NCBI RefSeq assembly: GCF_004339805.1
Contig: NZ_SLUI01000009.1
Location: 151,809 to 215,808, forward strand
Direction of reading: 5' to 3'
Length of the DNA stretch: 64,000 bases
From: Anaerospora hongkongensis
Lineage (GTDB): Bacteria > Bacillota > Negativicutes > Sporomusales > DSM-15969
Both the position numbers and the translations under genes were made by a program. Numbering within the stretch: position 1 is the stretch's first letter; the number at the start of each line of letters is the position of its first letter. Below the pieces are notes generated by a model, which was not told the DNA's origin, ran no database searches, and saw only the letters and a list, made by a program, of their open reading frames with translations. Shown here in pieces: positions 58,401-64,000 of the stretch.

Positions 58401-61400
58401 AAATCCAATAGCACAGTAGAAGCCAATGCCATAGCAGGAGCCAAAGGCGGTAAACAAGACGAAAAAGGCGCCGCGGTGAAAAATGACGCGGCGGAACAAG
58501 GTGGAGTCGATCAAGCCATTGCGGAGCAAACGGCCTTTGGGCAAGAACAGAAAAACGGGAAAGATGCGGAGAAAAAAGAAGCAAAGTCGGCGTCCACCAG
58601 TGAAGGGAAGCTCTCGGTAGCAGCAGCGGTAGGGGTAAACGTAGCGGAAAATAGCGCACGAGCCTATACAGCAGACGGAGTCAACATAAGCGGGAAGAAG
58701 TTAACAGCGAAAGCCGAACAAAAGACTGTAGATAAAGTGAGTGCAGATGGCAACTCGGAAATCGCGAAAGTCCCTGTCAAAGAAGGGGAAACAGCGCCGG
58801 CTCCAACGGGTACGGGAATTGGAGCGGGTGTCGCGATCAACAGCGTATCAGCTTTGGCTGATGCGCATATTGGCAAAGGCACGCACCACGTAACGGGAGT
58901 GGAAGTAGCGGCAAAAGCTTTGAATGATGAGGCCAGCGAGTTTACAGCGGAGGCCATCTCGGGAGCAAGCGGCGGTAATGTAGGATTAGCAGGCTCGTTT
59001 GCGCTCAACAGCGTAGAAAATACCAGTACCGCCAGCATTGATAAAGACGCCGAAATTAACGGAACAGCAGCGGATGTTAACGTCGAAGCCACGAATCAAT
59101 CCGAGTACAAGGCCAGTGCCACACCCGGCAAGACCACAGCAGGAGCCGGGTTAGGGATCGGTGCGTCAGTCGCAATGAATTTAGCAGATAACATAACAAC
59201 GGCTCAAATTGAGGGTAAAGTAACGGGTGCTCACGACGTAAGTGTCAGTGCCTTAGGTGATCATACCCTGGTGACGGAAGCGAAAGCCGGAGCGGCCGGT
59301 GGTTTTGCGGCAACGCCTGTAGTGGCGTTGACAGTAGCGGATAATGTAACGACAGCGAAGATTGCAAGCGGTGCAGACTTAGCGGTAAGTGGCGATGTCA
59401 GCGTTAGCGCAGATAATACCGGCAGTACCAAGACAAGTGCTACAGGCTCGGCAGAAGGCAACGCAGCGATTGGCGCCGCCCTTGCCGTCAATGTCATTAC
59501 GGACAGTGCCGAAGCGACGACGGCAAGAAGCATCAGCGCCGGTGGGGATGTCAGCTTTACCGCGAAATCCAATAGCACAGTAGAAGCAAGTGCTGTAGCA
59601 GGAGCCAAAGGCGGTAAACAAGACGAAAAAGGCGCAGCGGTGAAAAATGACTCGGCTGAGGCGGGCGGAGTCGATCAAGCGATCGCGGAGCAAACGGCCT
59701 TTGGCCAAGAACAGAAAAACGGGAAAGATGCCGAGAAAAAAGAAGCAAAGTCGGCGTCCACTAGTGAAGGGAAGCTCTCGGTAGCAGCAGCGGTAGGGGT
59801 AAACGTAGCGGAAAACAGCGCACGAGCCTATACGAGTGACGGCGTCAACATCAGCGGGAAGAAGTTAACGGCGAAAGCCGAACAAAAGACGGTCGCGCAA
59901 GTGAAAGCAGATGGCAATTCAGAAATTGCGAAAGCTCCTGTTAAAGAAGGGGAACAAGCGCCGGCTCCAACGGGAACGGGAATCGGAGCGGGTGTCGCGA
60001 TCAACAGCGTGAGTGCGGTAGCTGATGCGCATATTGGCAAAGGCACGCACCACGTAACGGGCCTGGAAGTAGCGGCAAAAGCTTTAAACAATGAGGCCAG
60101 CCAGTTTACAGCGGAGGCCATCTCGGGAGCAAGTGGCGGTAACGTAGGCTTAGCGGGCTCGTTTGCGCTCAACAGCGTAGAAAATACCAGTACAGCCAGC
60201 ATTGATAAAGACGCCGAAATTAACGGAACAGCAGCGGATGTTAACGTAGAAGCCACGAATCAATCCGAGTACAAGGCCAGTGCAACACCTGGCAAGACCA
60301 CAGACGGAGCCGGGTTAGGGATCGGTGCGTCAGTCGCAATGAACCTGGCAGACAATATCACCAGTGCAACTATAGCAGGCAAAGTAACGGGTGCTCACGA
60401 CGTAAGTGTGAGTGCCTTGGGTGATCATACCCTGGTGACGGAAGCAGAAGCGGGAGCAGCCGGTGGTTTTGCATTAACACCTGTTGTAGGGCTCACCGTA
60501 GCAGACAACATCACCACAGCGAAGATTACAAGCGGTCCAGACCTAGACGTAACCGGTACAGTGAGCGTCAGTGCAGATAACACGGGCAATACAACCACAA
60601 GTGCCAAAGGAGCAGCCGACGGTGCGAAAGCCGCTATAGGAGCAGCGGTAGCGATCAACATCGCCAATGACAAAGCCTTTGCGACGACTGGCAGAAACAT
60701 CACCGCCGGTGGCGATGTGATCTTTCATGCAGACAACCAAAGTAGAACCGAGGCCAATGCCATCGCCAGTGCGGCAGGGGGAACCCCAGCCAAAGATGAT
60801 GGCAGTGCGTCCAACGGGAAAAACGTAGACAGCTTGGTCAAAGAACAGACGGACTTTGCCCAGAAAGAGAAAACAGAGAAGAAAGAAGTAGCCAGTGCCC
60901 AGACTAGCGAAGGCAAACTGGCCGTAGCAGCGGCAGTCGGGGTCAACCTGTCCGACAGCAGTGCGGTAGCCGTTACTCCGGATGGCGTAACCATTAAGGC
61001 AGGCGGCAAATTCGGCGTCATAGCAGCGAACGAAACGGATGCCAAAGCCGCAGGAGACGGCTCGGCAGGCGGCAATATTGGAAAAGATAAAGACGGCAAG
61101 CCGGTAACCAGCACAGCCTCCATAGGAATTGGAGCAGGCGTTGCCATCAACACCGTGACGGCTACCACCAGTGCCACCATTGGAGCAGCTGACCATGAAG
61201 CAGGCAGCGTGGAAGTAAAAGCAATCGCTCACAAAGAAGGAGATATTGCCCAAAGCAGTGACTTTACGGCAGAAGCGATCTCGGGAGCAGCTGGTGGCAA
61301 AGTTGGGTTAGCAGGTTCGTTTGCCTTAAACAGCGTGACCAGCAATGCAACAGCCGAAATTAAAGACGGAGCAACAATTGCTGTCGATAATGCCGGTTCC

Positions 61401-64000
61401 GTGACCATAGAAGCAGAAAACAGAACCACCCGTGAAGCCAGTGCAACGCCTACGGAAAAAGGAGCAACCGGTGGCAGCGTAGGCTTAGGAGCATCGGTAG
61501 CGTTGAATATCGGGGCAAATAGCGCCCTGGCAAAAATCGCAGGCGGAGCGGATGTGACCGGAGCAGGAGCGGTCAGCTTAGCGGCAATGGGCGTGCATAC
61601 CATTCATACCAAAGCCGAAGCGGGATCCGCAGGCGGCATCGCCTTAACCCCGGTTGTGGCAATGAATAGTGTGGATAATCAGGCAACGGCAATCGTCGAA
61701 AAACGGACAGGCAGCGCAGAAGACGTGGCTGAAAACCTGTTGACTGTCGGCAGCTTAAGCGTAAGTGCCACTAACAGCGCCACTGGTGTGACTGAAGCCA
61801 AAGGAGCAGCCGACGGCTCAAAAGCAGCCATCGGGGCAGCAGTAGCCATCAACATAGCTAATGATCGGGCTTTTGCGACCACGGGAAGAAACATCACCGC
61901 CGGTGGCGATGTGGTCTTCCATGCAGATAACCAAAGCAAAACCGAGGCTAATGCCATCGCCAGTGCGGCAGGTGGCACCCCAGCCAAAGACGATGGCAGT
62001 GCGTCAAACGGGAAAAACGTAGACAGCCTGGTCAAAGAGCAGACCGACTTTGCTCAAAAGGATAAAACCGAGAAGAAAGAAGCAGCCAGTGCGCAAACCA
62101 GCGAAGGAAAACTGGGCGTAGCAGCGGCAGTCGGGGTGAACCTGTCCGACAGCAGTGCGGTAGCCGTTACTCCGGATGGCGTAACCATTAAGGCAGGCGG
62201 CAAATTTGGCGTCACGGCAGCGAATGAAACGGATGCCAAAGCGTCAGGCGACGGTTCGGCCGGCGGCAGAATTGGAACGGATAAAGACGGCAAGCCGGTA
62301 ACCAGCACGGCTTCTATTGGAATTGGCGCAGGCGTCGCCATCAATACCGTGACAGCAACAACCAGCGCCAGCATCGGAGCCGCTGACCATGAAGCAGGCA
62401 GCGTAGAAGTACAAGCAATCGCCCATAAAGAAGGAGACAGTGCCCAAAGCAGTGACTTTACAGCAGAAGCAGTTTCTGGTGCAGCTGGTGGCAAAGTGGG
62501 CTTAGCGGGATCGTTTGCGTTAAACAGCGTAACCAGCAATGCAACGGCAGAAATTAAAGACGGAGCAACAATTGCTGTCGATCCTAATGGTTCTGTAACC
62601 ATTGAAGCAGAAAACAGAACAACCCGCAGTGCCAGCGCCACGCCGCAAGGCAAAGGGGCGACCGGCGGCAGCTTAGGCATGGGAGCATCGGTAGCGTTGA
62701 ATCTGGGCAGTAATAGTGCTTTAGCAAAAATAGCAGGCGGAGCAGATGTGACCGGAGCAGGCGACGTAAGCTTAGCGGCAACGGGAGTGCATACCATTTC
62801 TACCAAAGCGGAAGCAGGAGCTTCCGGCGGCATTGCCCTAACCCCGGTTGTGGCCATGAACAGTGTCGATAACCAGGCTACGGCAATCGTCGAAAAACGG
62901 ACAGGCAGCGCCGAAGACGTGGCCGAAAACCTGCTGACTGTCGGCAGCTTACATGTGAGTGCTGCCAATAGCGCCACTGGTGTGACTGAAGCCAAAGGAG
63001 CAGCGGACGGCTCAAAAGCCGCCATCGGGGCAGCAGTAGCGATCAACATCGCCAATGATCGGGCTTTTGCGACCACGGGAAGAAATATCACCGCAGAAGG
63101 AAATGTTGTATTTAGTGCAGATAACCAAAGCAAAACCGAGGCTAATGCCATTGCCAGTGCGGCAGGGGGAACCCCGGCCAAAGACGATGGCAGTGCGTCC
63201 AACGGGAAAAACGTAGACAGCCTGGTCAAAGAGCAGACCGACTTTGCCCAAAAGGATAAAACCGAGAAGAAAGAAGCAGCCAGTGCCCAGACGAGCGAAG
63301 GCAAACTGGCCGTAGCAGCGGCAGTCGGGGTGAACCTGTCCGACAGCAGTGCGGTAGCCGTTACTCCGGATGGCGTAACCATTAAGGCAGGCGGCAAGTT
63401 TGGTGTTACAGCAGCGAACGAAACGGATGCGAAAGCCGCAGGAGACGGTTCAGCCGGTGGCAGAATTGGCACCGATAAAGACGGCAAGCCGGTAACCAGC
63501 ACGGCTTCTATTGGAATTGGAGCAGGCGTTGCCATCAACACCGTGACAGCAACAACCAGCGCCAGCATCGGAGCCGCTGACCATGAAGCAGGCAGCGTAG
63601 AAGTACAAGCAATCGCCCATAAAGAAGGAGACAGTGCCCAAAGCAGTGACTTTACAGCAGAAGCAGTTTCTGGTGCAGCTGGTGGCAAAGTGGGCTTAGC
63701 GGGATCCTTTGCGTTAAACAGCGTAACCAGCAATGCAACGGCAGAAATTAAAGACGGAGCAACAATTGCTGTCGATCCTAATGGTTCTGTAACCATTGAA
63801 GCAGAAAACAGAACAACCCGCAGTGCCAGCGCCACGCCGCAGGGCAAAGGGGCGACCGGCGGCAGCTTAGGCATGGGAGCATCGGTAGCGTTGAATCTGG
63901 GCAGTAATAGTGCCCTAGCGAAAATAGCAGGCGGAGCGGATGTGACCGGAGCAGGTGATGTAAGCTTAGCGGCAACGGGAGTGCATACCATCACGACCAA
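52467..64000 (+). CDS. Giant LktA-family filamentous adhesin (runs past window edge)
   Basis: One open frame of 3,844 codons to the end of the window, no stop seen. GTG 52467 follows GGGGGAA by 6 nt. An extended signal peptide (basic first 48 residues, hydrophobic 49-66, cleavage after VYA near 73) precedes a TPS-like secretion domain: ITDGRTGTSLAINGSITDI, NSFDRFNVYANNTVNL, GKIGGNVYFLNSYGTVVG. This matches leukotoxin/LktA-type filamentous adhesins of Negativicutes and Fusobacteria, exported by an outer-membrane TpsB partner not found in this window. The rest is Ala/Gly/Ser-rich repeats: five 388-residue units, then 398-residue units, built on motifs such as TSEGKLSVAAAVGVN and GIGAGVAINSV. 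The product would be a long surface fibre for attachment or cell-cell contact. Confidence 0.9.
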   Translation, partial: MKMQRKWIRAWKRGKPDYMRSAYSIFRTRRIVAPPKQLPAKRTWHKKVLPVAASTMLGFLPFLYSLSDSIVYAEPQIITDGRTGTSLAINGSITDITTSTIKGVTGFNSFDRFNVYANNTVNLYLPGGTSNLLNLVHGERSYIDGMLNSIKDGKIGGNVYFLNSYGTVVGTTGTMNVGSLTMMTPTKSFMNNFFDNTGALNQVFDGTVPLDAQGQIVVKGKISAIDDVTLRAGTVVNEGTVATGSVFKVEKPDFSQIVNITNIQDNPTLAIKNGNIVISAVQEVSISGNLLTTGPNSTKAGDITISVNSGETAKIGITGGNIEGNNITLTASVQDTTTGIVGLKTSEALVDVSGGMIKASGDVAMTASSDVKVTTKIEPGPEQPPSEGNAAAAITKVDSSAEVHIHGNSSLDVSGNLSLHADNKVEVTSIADGSGSSAGASVALSKIVSDTSVIVDENAVINQAAAITLEASSSNVVNTTATASTGGAANAPNQTLNDYQDDAKTSEGSVTAAGSLAINDISSTTRAYMASSQTANSSGKVEVVSSALNKSTVTADGSTVAKDAAGIGAAVGINKVNSVNEAHIDQEVSAKGVTVSANNGEDTSVFDTTAVSGAGSDQIGVAGALAVNKINHKTAAVIGEGASITSNDGDISISAENRATETAKALPNKNALQGGDLGIGASVALNLANNITTAELKGAITGAHDISVSALGKHTLVTEAEAGAAGGFALTPVVALTVADNITTAKIASGPDLNVTGDVSVSADNTGSTKTSATGSAEGNAAIGAAIAVNVITDSAEATTARSISAGGDVSFTAKSSSTVEANAIAGAKGGKQDEKGAAVKNDSTEQGGVDQAIAEQTAFGQEQKNGKDTEKKEAKSASTSEGKLSVAAAVGVNVAENSARAYTADGVNISGKKLTAKAEQKTVDKVSADGNSEIAKAPVKEGETAPTPTGTGIGAGVAINSVSALADAHIGKGTHHVTGVEVAAKTLNNEASQFTAEAISGASGGNVGLAGSFALNSVENTSTASIDKDAEVNGTAADVNVEATNQSEYKASATPGKTTAGAGLGIGASVAMNLADNITTAQIEGKVTGAHDVTVSALGDHTLVTEAKAGAAGGFAATPVVALTVADNVTTAKIASGADLAVSGDVSVSADNTGSTKTSATGSAEGNAAIGAAIAVNVITDSAEATTARSINAGGDVSFTAKSSSTVEANAVAGAKGGKQDDKGAAVKNDSTEQGGVDQAIAEQTAFGQEQKNGKDTEKKEAKSASTSEGKLSVAAAVGVNVADNSARAYTADGVNISGKKLTAKAEQKTVDKVSADGNSEIAKAPVKEGETAPTPTGTGIGAGVAINSVTALADAHIGKGTHHVTGLEVAATALNNEASQFTAEAISGASGGNVGLAGSFALNSVENTSTASIDKDAEVNGTAADVNVEATNQSEYKASATPGKTTAGAGLGIGASVAMNLADNITTAQIEGKVTGAHDVSVSALGNHTLVTEAEAGAAGGFALTPVVALTVADNVTTAKIASGTDLDVSGDVSVNADNTGSTKTSATGSAEGNAAIGAAIAVNVITDSAEATTARSISAGGDVSLTAKSNSTVEASAIAGAKGGKQDEKGAAVKNDAAEQGGVDQAIAEQTAFGQEQKNGKDAEKKEAKSASTSEGKLSVAAAVGVNVAENSARAYTSDGVNISGKKLTAKAEQKTVAQVKADGNSEIAKVPVKEGEQAPTPTGTGIGAGVAINSVTALADAHIGKGTHHVTGVEVAAKALNGEASQFTAEAISGASGGNVGLAGSFALNSVENTSTASIDEEAEINGTAADIKVEARNQSKYKASATPGKTTDGAGLGIGASVAMNLADNITTAQIEGKVTGAHDVSVSALGNHTLVTEAKTGAAGGFALTPVVGLTVADNITTAKIASGTDLVVSGDVSVSADNTGSTTTSATGSAEGNAAIGAALAVNVITDSAEATTARSISAGGDVSFTAKSNSTVEANAIAGAKGGKQDEKGAAVKNDAAEQGGVDQAIAEQTAFGQEQKNGKDAEKKEAKSASTSEGKLSVAAAVGVNVAENSARAYTADGVNISGKKLTAKAEQKTVDKVSADGNSEIAKVPVKEGETAPAPTGTGIGAGVAINSVSALADAHIGKGTHHVTGVEVAAKALNDEASEFTAEAISGASGGNVGLAGSFALNSVENTSTASIDKDAEINGTAADVNVEATNQSEYKASATPGKTTAGAGLGIGASVAMNLADNITTAQIEGKVTGAHDVSVSALGDHTLVTEAKAGAAGGFAATPVVALTVADNVTTAKIASGADLAVSGDVSVSADNTGSTKTSATGSAEGNAAIGAALAVNVITDSAEATTARSISAGGDVSFTAKSNSTVEASAVAGAKGGKQDEKGAAVKNDSAEAGGVDQAIAEQTAFGQEQKNGKDAEKKEAKSASTSEGKLSVAAAVGVNVAENSARAYTSDGVNISGKKLTAKAEQKTVAQVKADGNSEIAKAPVKEGEQAPAPTGTGIGAGVAINSVSAVADAHIGKGTHHVTGLEVAAKALNNEASQFTAEAISGASGGNVGLAGSFALNSVENTSTASIDKDAEINGTAADVNVEATNQSEYKASATPGKTTDGAGLGIGASVAMNLADNITSATIAGKVTGAHDVSVSALGDHTLVTEAEAGAAGGFALTPVVGLTVADNITTAKITSGPDLDVTGTVSVSADNTGNTTTSAKGAADGAKAAIGAAVAINIANDKAFATTGRNITAGGDVIFHADNQSRTEANAIASAAGGTPAKDDGSASNGKNVDSLVKEQTDFAQKEKTEKKEVASAQTSEGKLAVAAAVGVNLSDSSAVAVTPDGVTIKAGGKFGVIAANETDAKAAGDGSAGGNIGKDKDGKPVTSTASIGIGAGVAINTVTATTSATIGAADHEAGSVEVKAIAHKEGDIAQSSDFTAEAISGAAGGKVGLAGSFALNSVTSNATAEIKDGATIAVDNAGSVTIEAENRTTREASATPTEKGATGGSVGLGASVALNIGANSALAKIAGGADVTGAGAVSLAAMGVHTIHTKAEAGSAGGIALTPVVAMNSVDNQATAIVEKRTGSAEDVAENLLTVGSLSVSATNSATGVTEAKGAADGSKAAIGAAVAINIANDRAFATTGRNITAGGDVVFHADNQSKTEANAIASAAGGTPAKDDGSASNGKNVDSLVKEQTDFAQKDKTEKKEAASAQTSEGKLGVAAAVGVNLSDSSAVAVTPDGVTIKAGGKFGVTAANETDAKASGDGSAGGRIGTDKDGKPVTSTASIGIGAGVAINTVTATTSASIGAADHEAGSVEVQAIAHKEGDSAQSSDFTAEAVSGAAGGKVGLAGSFALNSVTSNATAEIKDGATIAVDPNGSVTIEAENRTTRSASATPQGKGATGGSLGMGASVALNLGSNSALAKIAGGADVTGAGDVSLAATGVHTISTKAEAGASGGIALTPVVAMNSVDNQATAIVEKRTGSAEDVAENLLTVGSLHVSAANSATGVTEAKGAADGSKAAIGAAVAINIANDRAFATTGRNITAEGNVVFSADNQSKTEANAIASAAGGTPAKDDGSASNGKNVDSLVKEQTDFAQKDKTEKKEAASAQTSEGKLAVAAAVGVNLSDSSAVAVTPDGVTIKAGGKFGVTAANETDAKAAGDGSAGGRIGTDKDGKPVTSTASIGIGAGVAINTVTATTSASIGAADHEAGSVEVQAIAHKEGDSAQSSDFTAEAVSGAAGGKVGLAGSFALNSVTSNATAEIKDGATIAVDPNGSVTIEAENRTTRSASATPQGKGATGGSLGMGASVALNLGSNSALAKIAGGADVTGAGDVSLAATGVHTITT
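54570..60389 (+). repeat. Five tandem 1164-bp repeats in the adhesin gene
   Basis: Units start at 54570, 55734, 56898, 58062 and 59226, measured at GGTGCTCA of the GAHD motif; a sixth start at 60390 diverges after about 200 bp. The period is exactly 1164 bp (388 codons) each time. Long stretches are identical between units 3 and 4 (about 135 bp around their starts) and between units 2 and 5 (about 240 bp from the start), so the array is mosaic. Confidence 0.95.
60827..64000 (+). repeat. 1194-bp repeats in the adhesin gene (incomplete at window edge)
   Basis: The marker AGACAGC(T/C)TGGTCAAAGA occurs at 60827, 62021 and 63215, a constant 1194-bp (398-codon) period. The units are homologous to the 388-residue type (both contain TSEGKL, AAAVGVN and GLAGSFALNSV) but carry different inserts such as TPDGVTIKAGGKFGV and VEKRTGSAEDVAENL. 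Confidence 0.93.

Noticed and set aside
54570..60389. CRISPR array or satellite DNA
   Set aside because: Repeats are long, coding, in frame and contiguous without unique spacers.
52943..64000. Many long minus-strand open frames (Ala/Ser/Pro/Leu-rich, up to 648 codons)
   Set aside because: They are complements of the adhesin repeats, repeat with the same 1164/1194-bp periods, lack ribosome-binding sites, and the plus strand has one continuous frame with a signal peptide and recognisable domain.

Overview
The window looks like a chromosome segment from a diderm Firmicute of the Negativicutes (Sporomusaceae type). It pairs Firmicute-style genes (CggR, CodY, a cggR-gapA-pgk-tpi-gpmI-eno operon, and a secG/esterase/rnr/smpB/ssrA neighbourhood) with outer-membrane traits (a TonB-dependent copper-type receptor and a two-partner-secretion-type giant adhesin). 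The organism call is inference from gene content. No rRNA or tRNA gene is seen apart from tmRNA.

1-36.8 kb is ordinary core genome. It holds the end of a glycerophosphodiesterase gene, the glycolytic operon (486-7467), a PHP phosphatase, a nitroreductase, nudC, codY, and a NarL-type two-component pair divergent from a secreted protein plus an OprC/NosA-like receptor behind a possible Fur box. Next comes a DMSO-reductase-type operon with two tandem catalytic subunits sharing one FeS subunit, one membrane anchor and one TorD-type chaperone (15999-22892). It is followed by secG, a K+-dependent-type membrane pyrophosphatase, an esterase, a thioesterase, rnr, a glutamate-synthase-like FMN protein, a 2-hydroxyacid dehydrogenase, ridA, threonine synthase, smpB, an EamA transporter, a lactate permease and ssrA (tmRNA).

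37.2-51.5 kb is an inferred genomic island inserted at the 3' end of ssrA. A 14-bp copy of the ssrA 3' end recurs at 51511-51524, and a 12-bp partial copy lies at 37311-37322. The island carries a DUF1016-like/nuclease-like protein, an interrupted gene, small hypothetical proteins, a DUF927-type ATPase, RadC, a large serine recombinase, an XRE regulator with palindromic operators, and a set of small genes with look-alike terminators. At its right end is an AT-rich, tightly coupled three-gene cassette: a winged-helix/PDDEXK-like protein, a Ser/Thr protein kinase, and an unknown possibly barrel-folded protein. This cassette is the best candidate for an undescribed, possibly defence-related, system.

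Just outside the island is a frameshifted HNH-type gene. From 52467 to the window edge one uninterrupted plus-strand reading frame of more than 3,840 codons encodes a LktA-family filamentous adhesin. It contains exactly five 1164-bp repeats followed by 1194-bp repeats. The many minus-strand open frames in this region are composition shadows.
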